Assembly (NCBI RefSeq): GCF_900107395.1
Contig: NZ_FNPW01000015.1
Span: 1 to 64,000, forward strand
DNA: 64,000 nucleotides
Direction: 5' to 3'
DNA from: Pseudomonas sp. NFIX28
GTDB taxonomy: Bacteria; Pseudomonadota; Gammaproteobacteria; Pseudomonadales; Pseudomonadaceae
Position 1 is the stretch's first letter. Each line of letters opens with the position of its first letter. A model generated the notes under the pieces. It made no database searches, was not told the DNA's origin, and saw only the letters and a program-made list of their open reading frames with translations. The translations under genes were made by a program, and so were the position numbers. Positions 35,415 to 48,878 of the stretch are shown piece after piece.

Positions 35415-36475
35415 TGCTGGCGTATATCCTGCGGCGCCTGCTGCTGATCATCCCGACCCTGCTGATCATCCTGCTGGTCAACTTCGCCATCGTCCAGGCC
35501 GCCCCCGGCGGCCCGGTGGAACAGGCCATCGCCCGCCTGCAAGGCATAGGGGGCGGCGGCAACCTCGGCGGTTCCAGCGACGCCGTCAGCGGCAACTCGC
35601 GGGCCAGCCGTGGCCTCGACCCGCAGCTGATCAAGGACATCGAGAAACAGTACGGCTTCGACAAACCGGCCCACGAGCGCCTGTGGCTGATGCTCAAGAG
35701 CTACGCGCAGCTGGACTTCGGCAAGAGCTTCTTCCGCGGCGCCACGGTCACCGAGCTGATCCTGCAGAAGATGCCGGTCACCCTTTCCCTCGGCCTCTGG
35801 GCGACGCTGATCACCTACCTGGTGTCGATCCCCCTGGGAATCCGCAAGGCGGTGCACCACGGCAGCCATTTCGATATCTGGAGCAGCACCGCGATCATCA
35901 TCGGCTACGCCATGCCGGCCTTCCTGTTCGCCATGTTCCTGATCGTGATGTTCGCCGGCGGCACCTCGCTGAACTGGTTCCCGGTGCGCGGGCTGGTCTC
36001 GGAGAACTTCGAGCAACTGAGCACCGTCGGCAAGATCGCCGACTATTTCTGGCACCTGGTGCTGCCGGTGACCTCCCTGGTGATCGGCGGCTTCGCCACC
36101 CTGACCATCCTCACCAAGAACTCGTTCCTCAACGAGATCACCCGCCAGTACGTGGTCACCGCCCGGGCCAAGGGCCTGAGCGAACGCCGGGTGCTCTACG
36201 GCCATGTGTTCCGCAACGCCATGCTGCTGGTGGTCTCGGGCATTCCCCAGGCCTTTATCAGCGTGTTCTTCGCCGGCTCCCTGCTGATCGAGGTGATCTT
36301 CTCCCTCGACGGCCTCGGGCGCATGAGCTACGAGGCCGCGGTGTCGCGGGACTACCCGGTGGTGTTCGGCTCGCTGTTCATCTTCACCCTGTTCGGCCTG
36401 CTGATAAAACTCATCGGCGACCTCTGCTACACCCTGGTCGACCCGCGTATCGACTTCGCCGCGAGGAACGCCTGA
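35414..36475 (+). CDS. yejB: Peptide ABC transporter permease YejB
   Basis: 353 aa starting [24 protein letters not shown], an OppB-type permease with about six transmembrane helices. The coupling motif lies near [31 protein letters not shown]. The start overlaps the yejA stop by one base and its own stop overlaps the yejE start in the same way. Confidence 0.94.
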   Translation: MLAYILRRLLLIIPTLLIILLVNFAIVQAAPGGPVEQAIARLQGIGGGGNLGGSSDAVSGNSRASRGLDPQLIKDIEKQYGFDKPAHERLWLMLKSYAQLDFGKSFFRGATVTELILQKMPVTLSLGLWATLITYLVSIPLGIRKAVHHGSHFDIWSSTAIIIGYAMPAFLFAMFLIVMFAGGTSLNWFPVRGLVSENFEQLSTVGKIADYFWHLVLPVTSLVIGGFATLTILTKNSFLNEITRQYVVTARAKGLSERRVLYGHVFRNAMLLVVSGIPQAFISVFFAGSLLIEVIFSLDGLGRMSYEAAVSRDYPVVFGSLFIFTLFGLLIKLIGDLCYTLVDPRIDFAARNA

Positions 36476-37497
36476 TGCTCAACCTCTCCCCGCTGGCGCG
36501 CCGGCGCTTCGAACGTTTCAAGAAAAACCGCCGTGGCTGGTGGTCGCTGTGGCTGTTTATCGGCCTGTTCGGCCTGACCCTGGGTGGTGAGCTGATCGCC
36601 AACGACAAACCGCTGGTGGTCAGCTACCAGGGCTCGCTGTATTTCCCGGTGTTCAAGCGCTACACCGAGCAGGAGTTCGGCGGACAGTTGCCATTCCAGG
36701 CCGACTACCGCAGCGACTACGTGCAGCAACTGATCCGCCGGGACGGCGGCTGGCTGCTGTTCCCGCCGATCCCGTTCAGCGAAGACACGCCCAACTACGA
36801 CCTCAGCCGTCCGGCCCCGAGCCCGCCGAGCGCGGTCAACTGGCTGGGCACCGACGACCAGGCGCGCGACGTGCTGGCCCGGGTGATCTATGGCGCCCGG
36901 GTGTCGATCCTGTTCGCCCTGGCGCTGACCTTTATCAGCGCCCTGATCGGCATCGCCGCCGGTGCCCTGCAGGGCTATTACGGCGGCTGGGTCGACCTGC
37001 TGGGCCAGCGCTTGCTGGAAGTCTGGTCGGGGCTGCCGGTGCTGTACCTGCTGATTATCCTTTCCGGTTTCGTCGAGCCGAACTTCTGGTGGCTGCTGGG
37101 GATCATGGCGCTGTTTTCCTGGCTGGCCCTGGTCGATGTGGTGCGCGCCGAGTTCCTCCGTGGGCGCAACCTGGAATACGTCAAGGCCGCCCGCGCCCTG
37201 GGCCTCAACGACCGCAAGGTGATCGTGCGGCACATCCTGCCCAACGCCATGAACGCCACCCTGAGCTACCTGCCGTTCATTCTCACCGGGGCGATCTCCA
37301 CCCTCACCGCGCTGGACTTCCTCGGCTTCGGCATGCCCGCCGGTAGCGCCTCGCTGGGCGAGCTGATCGGCCAGGGCAAACAGAACCTGCAAGCGCCCTG
37401 GCTGGGCCTCACGGCGTTTTTCACCCTGGCGCTGATCCTCTCGCTGCTGGTGTTTATCGGCGAGGCGCTGCGCGATGCCTTCGATCCACGATCTTGA
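36475..37497 (+). CDS. yejE: Peptide ABC transporter permease YejE
   Basis: 340 aa, OppC-type permease. A first membrane helix (WWSLWLFIGLFGLTLGGELIA), a large periplasmic loop, then five helices with the EAA-like coupling segment RGRNLEYVKAARALGLNDRKVIVRHILPNAMNATLSYLP. Overlaps yejB by one base. The reading frame extends upstream but inside yejB. Confidence 0.94.
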   Translation: MLNLSPLARRRFERFKKNRRGWWSLWLFIGLFGLTLGGELIANDKPLVVSYQGSLYFPVFKRYTEQEFGGQLPFQADYRSDYVQQLIRRDGGWLLFPPIPFSEDTPNYDLSRPAPSPPSAVNWLGTDDQARDVLARVIYGARVSILFALALTFISALIGIAAGALQGYYGGWVDLLGQRLLEVWSGLPVLYLLIILSGFVEPNFWWLLGIMALFSWLALVDVVRAEFLRGRNLEYVKAARALGLNDRKVIVRHILPNAMNATLSYLPFILTGAISTLTALDFLGFGMPAGSASLGELIGQGKQNLQAPWLGLTAFFTLALILSLLVFIGEALRDAFDPRS

Positions 37498-37514
37498 ATG
37501 AAGCGGCCCCTGAA

Positions 37515-39089
37515 ATGACTGACAACCTGATCGAAATCCGCGACCTCAACGTGGCCTTCAACGGCCAGAAGGTGGTGCGCGACCTGTGCCTGGACATCCG
37601 CCCCGGCGAGTGCCTGGCCCTGGTTGGCGAGTCCGGTTCGGGCAAGTCGGTGACCGCCCACTCGATCCTGCAACTGCTGCCCGACTGCGATACCCAGAGC
37701 AGCGGCAGCATTCGCTATCGAGGCCAGGAATTGCTCGGCGCCGACGCGCGGACCTTGCAGAAGCTGCGCGGCGACCGCATCGCCATGATCTTCCAGGAGC
37801 CGATGACCTCGCTGAACCCGCTGCACAGCATCGAAAAGCAGATCGGCGAAACCCTGCTGCTGCACAAAGGGCTGGGTGGCAAGGCGGCCCAGGCGCGGAT
37901 CCTCGAGCTGCTGCGCCTGGTGGGCATCCAGAAACCCGAGGAACGGCTCAAGGCCTATCCGCACCAGCTTTCCGGCGGCCAGCGCCAGCGGGTGATGATC
38001 GCCATGGCCCTGGCCTGCGAGCCGGAACTGCTGATCGCCGACGAACCCACCACCGCCCTCGACGTGACGGTGCAGCGCAAGATCCTGCTGTTGCTCAAGT
38101 CCTTGCAACAGCGCCTGGGCATGTCGCTGCTGCTGATCAGCCACGACCTCAACCTGGTGCGCAGCATCGCCCAGCGCGTGTGCGTGATGAAGGCCGGGCA
38201 GATTGTCGAGCAGGCGCCCTGCGAAACCCTGTTCACTGCGCCTAAACATCCCTACAGCTGCGTGCTGCTCAACGCCGAGCCCGAAGGCGAAGCCCTACCC
38301 CGGGACGAGCGCGAAGTGGTGCTGCAGGTGGACGACCTCAACGTGCAGTTCCAGATCGGCGGCGGGCTGTTCCGCCGCAAGCAATACCTGCGGGCGGTCG
38401 ACGGCATCAGCCTGAGCCTGCAGCGCGGCAAGACCCTGGGCATCGTCGGCGAGTCCGGCTCGGGCAAGTCGACCCTTGGCCAGGCGATCCTGCGTTTGCT
38501 CGACTCCGAAGGCAGCATCCGCTTCCAGGGCGAGGCGCTCGACGGCCTCAACCAGAAGCAGTTGCGGCCCTGGCGCAAACAGATGCAGGTGGTGTTCCAG
38601 GACCCGTTCGGCAGCCTCAGCCCACGGATGTCGGTGCAACAGATCATCAGCGAAGGGCTGGAGGTGCACAGCCAGTCCACCGCCCAGCAATGCGAGCAGC
38701 AGGTGATCCAGGTGCTGGAGGAAGTCGGCCTCGACCCGGCCAGCCGCCACCGCTACCCCCACGAGTTCTCCGGTGGCCAGCGCCAGCGCATCGCCATTGC
38801 CCGTGCCCTGGTGCTCAAGCCGGCGCTGATTTTGCTGGACGAACCGACCTCGGCCCTCGACCGCACCGTGCAGAAACAGGTGGTGGCGCTGCTGCGCCAG
38901 CTCCAGGAACGCCACGGCCTGACCTACCTGTTTATCAGCCACGACCTGGCCGTGGTCCGCGCCCTGGCCCACGACATGCTCGTGATCAAGGACGGCAAAG
39001 TGGTCGAACGCGGCCCCAGCCACGAAGTGTTCGAAGCGCCGCAGCATCCCTACACCCGCGAACTGCTGGCCGCCGCCCACCCCGCCTGA
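37515..39089 (+). CDS. yejF: Peptide ABC transporter ATPase YejF (double ATP-binding)
   Basis: 524 aa with two ABC domains, each having Walker A (GESGSGKS), signature ([18 protein letters not shown]) and Walker B ([16 protein letters not shown]). Drives the YejABEF importer. The ATG at 37515 matches the usual N-terminus ([14 protein letters not shown]). A TTG at 37494 overlapping the yejE stop is also in frame. Confidence 0.94.
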   Translation: MTDNLIEIRDLNVAFNGQKVVRDLCLDIRPGECLALVGESGSGKSVTAHSILQLLPDCDTQSSGSIRYRGQELLGADARTLQKLRGDRIAMIFQEPMTSLNPLHSIEKQIGETLLLHKGLGGKAAQARILELLRLVGIQKPEERLKAYPHQLSGGQRQRVMIAMALACEPELLIADEPTTALDVTVQRKILLLLKSLQQRLGMSLLLISHDLNLVRSIAQRVCVMKAGQIVEQAPCETLFTAPKHPYSCVLLNAEPEGEALPRDEREVVLQVDDLNVQFQIGGGLFRRKQYLRAVDGISLSLQRGKTLGIVGESGSGKSTLGQAILRLLDSEGSIRFQGEALDGLNQKQLRPWRKQMQVVFQDPFGSLSPRMSVQQIISEGLEVHSQSTAQQCEQQVIQVLEEVGLDPASRHRYPHEFSGGQRQRIAIARALVLKPALILLDEPTSALDRTVQKQVVALLRQLQERHGLTYLFISHDLAVVRALAHDMLVIKDGKVVERGPSHEVFEAPQHPYTRELLAAAHPA

Positions 39090-39097
39090 CCCCAACC

Positions 39098-39300
39098 GTA
39101 GGAGCGAGGCTTGCCCGCGATTCAGACATCGCGGTATTGCAGGCCCACCGCGTCAAGCCTATCGCGGGCAAGCCTCGCTCCTACAGAATCCCACCTGTAG
39201 CCGCTGCCGCAGGCTGCGATCGACCGGAACGGTCGTGGCGATATCACTGACGCCGGAAGACCCTGCGGGTCTTATCGCAGCCTGCCGCAGCGGCTACAAG
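39098..39300. repeat. REP-like doublets of both types
   Basis: 39098-39184 is an inverted pair of the GTAGGAGCGAGG type. 39195-39300 is an inverted pair of the GTAGCCGCTGCCGCAGGCTG type. Together they fill the gap between yejF and the sigma-54 activator gene. Confidence 0.85.
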
Positions 39301-39363
39301 GCAAGAGCCAGCCGTGAGGATTCCCGGCATAATCGGCGCCGCGCTCCCTCAAGGACCTAGCCC

Positions 39364-40782
<1,419 letters not shown>

Positions 40783-40827
40783 AGAGACACGAATCCCCAT
40801 ACAGAGAAAGGCCCAGCGCTACGCGCT

Positions 40828-40880
40828 GATCGCGGGCAAGCCTCGCTCCTACAGACTCGTAGGAGCGAGGCTTGCCCGCG
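40828..40880. repeat. Compact inverted REP-like pair
   Basis: CGCGGGCAAGCCTCGCTCC, then TACAGACTCGTA, then its complement GGAGCGAGGCTTGCCCGCG: a nearly continuous hairpin between the activator gene and the sigma-54 promoter. Confidence 0.85.
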
Positions 40881-40983
40881 ATAACGCCCTCCCAACCAAC
40901 AAAAGTCTCAAAACAGAGACAAAACTCTATCTCCACTCTCCAGACCCATAAAAATATCGTTATTTATCAAACACTTACGTATA

Positions 40984-40999
40984 TGGCACAAAACTCGCT
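40984..40999 (+). promoter_or_regulatory. Sigma-54 (RpoN) promoter of the hydroxybutyrate operon
   Basis: TGGCAC-AAAAC-TCGCT with GG and GC elements exactly 12 nt apart, matching the -24/-12 consensus with one change (TC for TT). It lies about 60 nt before the permease start and just after a sigma-54 activator gene. Confidence 0.72.
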
Positions 41000-41057
41000 A
41001 TAGCCCCTCCCACACCCGCAACACCCTACAAAAATAACAATCCTGGAGAGACACACC

Positions 41058-42449
41058 ATGAGTGTGATCATTGCCCTAGCAGCCCTCGCGCTGCTGATGT
41101 TGGCTGCTTACCGTGGCTACAGCGTTATTCTCTTTGCCCCCATCGCCGCCCTCGGCGCCGTCCTGCTCACCGACCCGTCCGCCGTGGCTCCAGCCTTCAC
41201 CGGCGTGTTCATGGAGAAAATGGTCGGCTTCATCAAACTCTACTTCCCGGTGTTCCTGCTCGGCGCGGTGTTCGGCAAGCTGATCGAGTTGTCGGGCTTC
41301 TCCCGCTCGATCGTCGCGGCGGCCATCCGCCTGCTCGGCACCCGCCAGGCGATGCTGGTAATCGTGCTGGTCTGCGCCCTGCTGACCTACGGCGGCGTGT
41401 CGCTGTTCGTGGTGGTGTTCGCGGTCTATCCGTTCGCCGCGGAAATGTTCCGCCAGAGCAATATCCCCAAGCGGCTGATCCCGGCGACCATCGCCCTCGG
41501 CGCGTTCTCCTTCACCATGGACGCCCTGCCCGGCACGCCGCAGATCCAGAACATCATCCCCAGCACCTTCTTCAACACTACCGCCTGGGCCGCGCCCTGG
41601 CTGGGGGTGATCGGCACCGTCTTCGTGTTCTGCGCCGGCATGCTGTTTCTCCAGCACCAGCGCAACAAGGCGCACAAAGCCGGTGAAGGCTACGGCAGCG
41701 ACCTGCGCAACGAGCCGGAAACCGCCGCCGACATCCAGCTGCCCAACCCCTGGATCGCCCTGTCGCCGCTGCTGCTGGTGGGCCTGATGAACCTGCTGTT
41801 CACCCACTGGATTCCGCAGTGGTACGGCAAGACCCACAGCCTGGCCCTGGCCGGCATGGCCGCTCCGGTGCAGACCGACGTCGCCAAGCTCACCGCCATC
41901 TGGGCGGTCCAGGCCGCCCTGCTGGTGGGCATCATCATGGTCCTGGTGTTCGGCTTCTCGGCCATTCGCGGCAGGCTCGCCGAGGGCAGCAAGAGCGCGG
42001 TCAGCGGCGCCCTGCTGGCGGCGATGAACACCGCTTCGGAATACGGCTTCGGCGCGGTGATCGCCTCCTTGCCGGGCTTCCTGGTGCTGTCGGACTGGCT
42101 GAAGAGCATCCCCAACCCGCTGGTCAACGAAGCCATCACCGTGACCCTGCTGGCCGGCATCACCGGCTCCGCCTCGGGCGGCATGAGCATCGCCCTGGCG
42201 GCCATGTCCGAGACTTTCATCAGCGCCGCCCACGCCGCCAACATCCCGCTGGAAGTGCTGCACCGCGTGGCCGCCATGGCCAGCGGCGGCATGGACACCC
42301 TGCCGCACAACGGCGCGGTGATCACCCTGCTGGCGGTCACCGGCCTGACCCACCGCCAGGCCTACAAGGACATTTTCTGCATTACGCTGATCAAGACCCT
42401 GGCCGTTTTCGTCGTGATCGCCACTTTCTACGCCACCGGCATTGTGTGA
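41058..42449 (+). CDS. GntP-family permease, probably for 3-hydroxybutyrate
   Basis: 463 aa, about 12 to 14 hydrophobic segments. GntP-family look (YGGVSLFVVVFAVYPFAAEMFRQSNIPKRLIPATIALGAFSFTMDALPGTPQIQNIIPSTFF and a Gly/Ser/Ala-rich core GITGSASGGMSIALAAMSETF). Next to 3-hydroxybutyrate dehydrogenase (7-nt gap) and behind a RpoN promoter, so D-3-hydroxybutyrate is the expected substrate. This is inference from context. AGAG site before the ATG. Confidence 0.88.
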   Translation: MSVIIALAALALLMLAAYRGYSVILFAPIAALGAVLLTDPSAVAPAFTGVFMEKMVGFIKLYFPVFLLGAVFGKLIELSGFSRSIVAAAIRLLGTRQAMLVIVLVCALLTYGGVSLFVVVFAVYPFAAEMFRQSNIPKRLIPATIALGAFSFTMDALPGTPQIQNIIPSTFFNTTAWAAPWLGVIGTVFVFCAGMLFLQHQRNKAHKAGEGYGSDLRNEPETAADIQLPNPWIALSPLLLVGLMNLLFTHWIPQWYGKTHSLALAGMAAPVQTDVAKLTAIWAVQAALLVGIIMVLVFGFSAIRGRLAEGSKSAVSGALLAAMNTASEYGFGAVIASLPGFLVLSDWLKSIPNPLVNEAITVTLLAGITGSASGGMSIALAAMSETFISAAHAANIPLEVLHRVAAMASGGMDTLPHNGAVITLLAVTGLTHRQAYKDIFCITLIKTLAVFVVIATFYATGIV

Positions 42450-42456
42450 GGTATTC

Positions 42457-43242
42457 ATGAGCAATCTTGCGGGCAAGACCGCCCTCGTCACCGGCTCCAC
42501 CAGCGGCATCGGCCTGGGAATCGCCCTGAGCCTGGCCAAGGCCGGCGCCAACCTGATCCTCAACGGCTTCGGCGATGCCTCGACGGTGCTCGCCGAGGTC
42601 GCGCAACTCAATAAAGACAGCGGCGGCAAGGTCGGCCACCACCCGGCCGACGTCAGCGACCCGGCGCAGATCGCCGACATGCTGGCCTACGCCGAGCGCG
42701 AGTTCGGCGGCGTCGACATCCTGGTCAACAACGCCGGCATCCAGCATGTGGCGGCGGTCGAGGAATTCCCGGTGGAGCGCTGGGACTCGATCATCGCCAT
42801 CAACCTGTCGTCGGTGTTCCACAGCACCCGCCTGAGCCTGCCCGGCATGCGCGCCAAGGGCTGGGGGCGGATCGTCAACATCGCTTCGGTGCATGGCCAG
42901 GTCGGCTCGGTGGGCAAGGCCGCCTATGTGGCGGCCAAGCACGGGGTGATCGGCCTGACCAAGGTGGTCGGCCTGGAAACCGCCACCAGCAACGTCACCT
43001 GCAACGCCATCTGCCCGGGCTGGGTCCTGACCCCGCTGGTGCAAAAACAGATCGACGACCGCATCGCCGCGGGGGTCGACCCGCAACAGGCGCAGCACGA
43101 CCTGCTGGCGGAAAAACAACCGTCGCTGGAGTTCGTCACGCCTTCGCAGCTGGGCGAGTTGGTCCTATTCTTGTGCAGTGAGGCCGGCAGCCAGGTGCGA
43201 GGCGCGGCCTGGAATATCGACGGCGGCTGGCTGGCGCAGTAA
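42457..43242 (+). CDS. hbdH: D-3-hydroxybutyrate dehydrogenase
   Basis: 261 aa SDR. NAD motif TGSTSGIG at 12-19, NNAGIQHV, catalytic Tyr/Lys in YVAAK, C-terminal GAAWNIDGGWLAQ. These are the typical motifs of 3-hydroxybutyrate dehydrogenase, which oxidises 3-hydroxybutyrate to acetoacetate with NAD. It follows the permease closely and precedes acetoacetyl-CoA synthetase, completing the route to acetoacetyl-CoA. Confidence 0.93.
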   Translation: MSNLAGKTALVTGSTSGIGLGIALSLAKAGANLILNGFGDASTVLAEVAQLNKDSGGKVGHHPADVSDPAQIADMLAYAEREFGGVDILVNNAGIQHVAAVEEFPVERWDSIIAINLSSVFHSTRLSLPGMRAKGWGRIVNIASVHGQVGSVGKAAYVAAKHGVIGLTKVVGLETATSNVTCNAICPGWVLTPLVQKQIDDRIAAGVDPQQAQHDLLAEKQPSLEFVTPSQLGELVLFLCSEAGSQVRGAAWNIDGGWLAQ

Positions 43243-43246
43243 ACCG

Positions 43247-43540
43247 CTGTCGCCGCTGCCGCAGGCTGCGATCGGCTCCGCAGGAGACGTGCTCTTCAGG
43301 GCCCCGGAAGGCGCTGCGCGCCTTATCGCAGCCTTCGGCAGCGGCTACAGGGAGCTTCGTGCGGCATGGATATCGTCGGTGGCTGGCATGTGTAGCCGCT
43401 GCCGCAGGCTGCGATCGGCTCCGCAGGAGACGTGCTCTCGAGGCCCCGGAAGGCGCTGCGCGCCTTATCGCAGCCTTCGGCAGCGGCTACAGGGAGAGTT
43501 TGTGCAACGTGGATATCGACGGCAGCGGCTACAGGTAGAG
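43247..43540. repeat. Array of REP sequences
   Basis: At least four REP cores (GCCGCTGCCGCAGGCTGCGA and its complement) with repeated spacers of the GGAAGGCGCTGCGCGCCTTA type, in alternating orientation. They form two near-identical 90-nt doublets between hbdH and the acetoacetyl-CoA synthetase gene. Confidence 0.88.
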
Positions 43541-43582
43541 TTTGAACAGTTTTGTGTGCATTAGAAAAACAAGAGGCCACCC

Positions 43583-45538
<1,956 letters not shown>

Positions 45539-45549
45539 CCCTTGCCCCG

Positions 45550-45800
45550 GTAGCCGCTGCCGCAGGCTGCGAGCGACCCGCAGGGGCGCGATCTCAGGAC
45601 CGCTGAAGGCCCTGCGGGCCTTTACGCAGCCTCGCAGGCTCGGCAGCGGCTACAAGGGCTGGGCGCGGTGCCAGTTGTAGCCGCTGCCGCAGGGGCCGCA
45701 AAACCGGGCGACCCGGTCCACCTGCTGGGCCGGGGAGACCGCCCTCGCACGGTCTACGCCGTCGATCGCAGCCTGCGGCAGCGGCTACAATGCCGGCGTG
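45550..45800. repeat. REP doublets
   Basis: Inverted pairs of the GTAGCCGCTGCCGCAGGCTG type at about 45549-45655 and 45676-45789, filling the gap before the hybrid kinase gene. Confidence 0.85.
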
Positions 45801-45823
45801 ATGCACGCTCAGGACACCCCGAC

Positions 45824-48361
45824 ATGAACGCCTCCCCCTCCGGCAGCGAAGCCGAAACCCTGATTGCCCGGCTGGACTGGGCCGCCACGCCGCTGGGCGC
45901 GGTCGACCACTGGCCGCAGAGCCTGCGCACCGCGGTGGACATCGTGATCCATTCGCCCATGCCGATGCTGCTGTTGTGGGGCGCGCAGCTGACGCAGATC
46001 TACAACGACGGTTTCGCCCTGCTGGCCGGCAACAAGCACCCTGGCGCCTTCGGCCAATCGACGCACCTGACCTGGCCGGAACTCGAGGACTTCACCGCGC
46101 CGATCTACCAAGCCGTGCTGCAAGGCCAGGTGCGTACCTTCAGCGAAAAACCCTTCACCCTGCAGCGCCACGGCCGCGAGTCGGACGTCTGGCTGGACCT
46201 GACCTACAGCCCGATCCGCGACGAGAGCGGCGAGGTCGCCGGGATCCTCGTCACCAGCATCGAAACCAACGAGCGCCGGCGCATCGCCCTGGAGCTGGAG
46301 CAGCGCTCGGCGGCCAGCCTCAAGGCCCAGCACGAAACCGAAGAGCGCCTGCAACTGGCCCTGGCGGCGACCGACGCGGTCGGCACCTGGGACTGGGACA
46401 TCGGCGACGACCGCTTTATCGCCGACGCCCACTTCGCCCAGCTACACAGCATCGACCCGGCGCTGGCCGGGCAACTGCCCATCAGCGAATACCTCAAGGG
46501 CGTGCACCCGGAAGACCGCGGCATGGTGGCGCGCAGCATCAAGCACTGCATCACCCATGGCACCGAATACGCCGAGGAATACCGCCTGCAACAGCCCGAT
46601 GGGCAGATCCGCTGGGTCTTCGCCCGCGGGCGCTGCTACAAGGATCACCACGGCCGGCCGGTGCGTTTTCTCGGCGCGGCCCTGGACCTGACCGACCGCA
46701 AGCAGATGGAACAGGCGCTGCGCCAGAGCCAGACCGAGCTGCAGCTGATCATCAACGCCATGCCGGTGCTGATCGGCTACGTCGACCACGAAGAGCGCTT
46801 TCGCCTGAACAACAGCGCCTACCTCGACTGGTACGGCCTGACCCCGCAGGAGCTGTACGGGCGGACCATCCGCGAGGTGGTGGGCGATGAAATCTACGCT
46901 ACCCGCGCCGACAAGATCGCCGCCGCCCTGGCCGGCAAGCCTTGCAGCTTTGAAGCCAGCTCGCCGCACCGCGACGGGCGCGCGCGGCATGCGCTGATGA
47001 AGTACCTGCCGCGCTACGGCGCCGACGGCGCGATCAATGGTTTCTACATCTTCGTGATCGACGAAACCGAGCGCAAACAGACCGAGGAAGCCCTGCGCAA
47101 CCTCAACGAAACCCTGGAAGAACGCGTGGCCGAGCGCACCCAGGCGCTGGCCGCCGCCAACCAGCGCCTGCAGAGCGAGATGTTCGAGCGCGAGCGCGCC
47201 GAAAACGCCCTACGCCATGCGCAGAAGATGGAAGCCGTGGGCCAGCTCACTGGCGGCATCGCCCACGACTTCAACAACATGCTCACCGGCATCATCGGCA
47301 GCCTGGAGCTGATGCAGCGCTACATCGACGCCGACCGCAGCGCGGAGATCGGCCGGTTCACTGAAGCCGCGATGTCCTCGGCCAAGCGCGCGGCGGCCCT
47401 CACCCACCGCCTGCTGGCGTTCTCCCGGCGCCAGTCGCTGGACCGCCAGCCGCTGGAGCCGAACCAGCTGGTGCGCTCGCTGCACGACCTGTTCAACCAC
47501 ACCAAGGGCGAACACATCGAGCTGAAGCTGGACCTGGACGCCAACGTCTGGCCGATCAACAGTGACGCCAGCCAGCTGGAAAACGCCCTGCTCAACCTGG
47601 TGATCAACGCCCGCGACGCCATGCCCGACGGCGGCGTGCTGACCATCGAGACCGCCAACAGCTACCTCAACGGCAGCGACCTGGGCACCCTGGAGCCGGT
47701 CAAGGCCGGCGACTACGTGATGCTCGGCGTGCGCGACAACGGCACCGGCATGACCCCGCGAGTGCTGGCCAAGGCCTTCGACCCGTTCTTCACCACCAAG
47801 CCCATCGGCCAGGGCACGGGCCTGGGGCTGTCGATGATCTACGGCTTTGCCCAGCAGTCCGGCGGCCACCTGACCATCACCAGCGAACCCGGCCAGGGCA
47901 CCTGCGTGCGCCTGTACTTGCCGCGCCTGCACAGCACCGCGCCGATCGACAGCACCGGGCAAACCAGCCTGGCGGCGCCCTACGCGGTGGCCGGCGAATC
48001 GGTGATGCTGGTGGAGGACGACCCGGCGGTGCGCATGCTGGTGCTCAATGTGCTGGGCGAGTTGGGCTACGCCGCCTTCGAGGCCGAGGACGCCAAGAGC
48101 GCGCTGCCGCTGCTGGAGTCCGGGCGACGCATCGACCTGCTGGTAACCGACGTCGGCCTGCCGGGCATGAACGGCCGGCAACTGGCGGAAATCGCGCGCC
48201 AGCAGCGGCCAGGGCTCAAGGTGTTGTTCATGACTGGCTACGCGGAAAAGGCCGCCGAACGCCAGGGCTTTCTCGACGCCGGCATGGACCTGATCGCCAA
48301 GCCGTTTTCCATCGAGGCGCTGGCCCAGAAGATTCGCCAGATGATCGGCCGGCAGGGCTGA
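45824..48361 (+). CDS. PAS-domain hybrid sensor histidine kinase
   Basis: 845 aa from the ATG at 45824, inside-cell protein with no membrane segments. An N-terminal PAS/GAF-like domain ([38 protein letters not shown]...[11 protein letters not shown]), two further PAS domains (about 180-310 and 320-440), HisKA (His in [21 protein letters not shown]), HATPase ([26 protein letters not shown]) and a C-terminal receiver (Asp in [13 protein letters not shown]). It belongs to the phytochrome-less hybrid kinases common in Pseudomonas. Signal and partner not evident, no response regulator adjacent. Confidence 0.93.
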   Translation: MNASPSGSEAETLIARLDWAATPLGAVDHWPQSLRTAVDIVIHSPMPMLLLWGAQLTQIYNDGFALLAGNKHPGAFGQSTHLTWPELEDFTAPIYQAVLQGQVRTFSEKPFTLQRHGRESDVWLDLTYSPIRDESGEVAGILVTSIETNERRRIALELEQRSAASLKAQHETEERLQLALAATDAVGTWDWDIGDDRFIADAHFAQLHSIDPALAGQLPISEYLKGVHPEDRGMVARSIKHCITHGTEYAEEYRLQQPDGQIRWVFARGRCYKDHHGRPVRFLGAALDLTDRKQMEQALRQSQTELQLIINAMPVLIGYVDHEERFRLNNSAYLDWYGLTPQELYGRTIREVVGDEIYATRADKIAAALAGKPCSFEASSPHRDGRARHALMKYLPRYGADGAINGFYIFVIDETERKQTEEALRNLNETLEERVAERTQALAAANQRLQSEMFERERAENALRHAQKMEAVGQLTGGIAHDFNNMLTGIIGSLELMQRYIDADRSAEIGRFTEAAMSSAKRAAALTHRLLAFSRRQSLDRQPLEPNQLVRSLHDLFNHTKGEHIELKLDLDANVWPINSDASQLENALLNLVINARDAMPDGGVLTIETANSYLNGSDLGTLEPVKAGDYVMLGVRDNGTGMTPRVLAKAFDPFFTTKPIGQGTGLGLSMIYGFAQQSGGHLTITSEPGQGTCVRLYLPRLHSTAPIDSTGQTSLAAPYAVAGESVMLVEDDPAVRMLVLNVLGELGYAAFEAEDAKSALPLLESGRRIDLLVTDVGLPGMNGRQLAEIARQQRPGLKVLFMTGYAEKAAERQGFLDAGMDLIAKPFSIEALAQKIRQMIGRQG

Positions 48362-48413
48362 TTTCAGGCATAATCCGCGCCCGCCGTCCGCACCGTTCCA
48401 AGGTAATTGCCCC

Positions 48414-48689
48414 ATGAAAGCCCAAGCCCGCCACATCCTGGTGAAAACCGCCGAAGAGGCCGAACAGCTCAAGCAACGCATCGCCAAGGGCGAAGCCTTC
48501 GACGTGCTGGCGAAGAAATACTCCACCTGCCCCTCCGGCAAACGCGGCGGCGACCTGGGCGAAGTGCGCCCGGGGCAGATGGTCGGGGCCATCGACCAGG
48601 TGATCTTCAAAAAGCCCCTGCGCACCGTGCACGGGCCGATCAAGAGCAAGTTCGGCTACCACTTGGTGCAGGTGTTCTACCGCGACTGA
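48414..48689 (+). CDS. Second small parvulin-type prolyl isomerase
   Basis: 91 aa, MKAQARHILVKTAEEAEQLKQRIAKGEAFDVLAKKYSTCPSGKRGGDLGEVRPGQMVGAIDQVIF and KSKFGYHLVQV. Same fold and length as the PpiC at 33129 but clearly divergent. Cytosolic. Follows the kinase gene by 52 nt on the same strand. Confidence 0.93.
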   Translation: MKAQARHILVKTAEEAEQLKQRIAKGEAFDVLAKKYSTCPSGKRGGDLGEVRPGQMVGAIDQVIFKKPLRTVHGPIKSKFGYHLVQVFYRD

Positions 48690-48719
48690 CCGCGTCGCTC
48701 ACCACGCTTCGACCACGCC

Positions 48720-48872
48720 CCTGTAGCCGCTGCCGAGCCAAGGCGAGGCTGCGATCGACGGCGCAGCCGGCGCAAGGGCGGTATCCCCGATTTTTCAGCT
48801 AGGTCGCGTCGCCAGGTTTTGCGGCACCTGCGGTGCCGATCGCAGCCTCGCAGGCTCGGCAGCGGCTACAGG
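48720..48872. repeat. REP doublet
   Basis: GTAGCCGCTGCCGAGCCAAG... at 48723 and the complementary GCAGCCTCGCAGGCTCGGCA... ending near 48870. A variant core with GAGCC/GGCTC in place of GCAGG. Confidence 0.8.
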
Positions 48873-48878
48873 CTGGCG

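Noticed and set aside
43247-43540. Possible CRISPR array
   Set aside because: Repeats are palindromic REP units in alternating orientation with similar spacers, and no cas genes are present.
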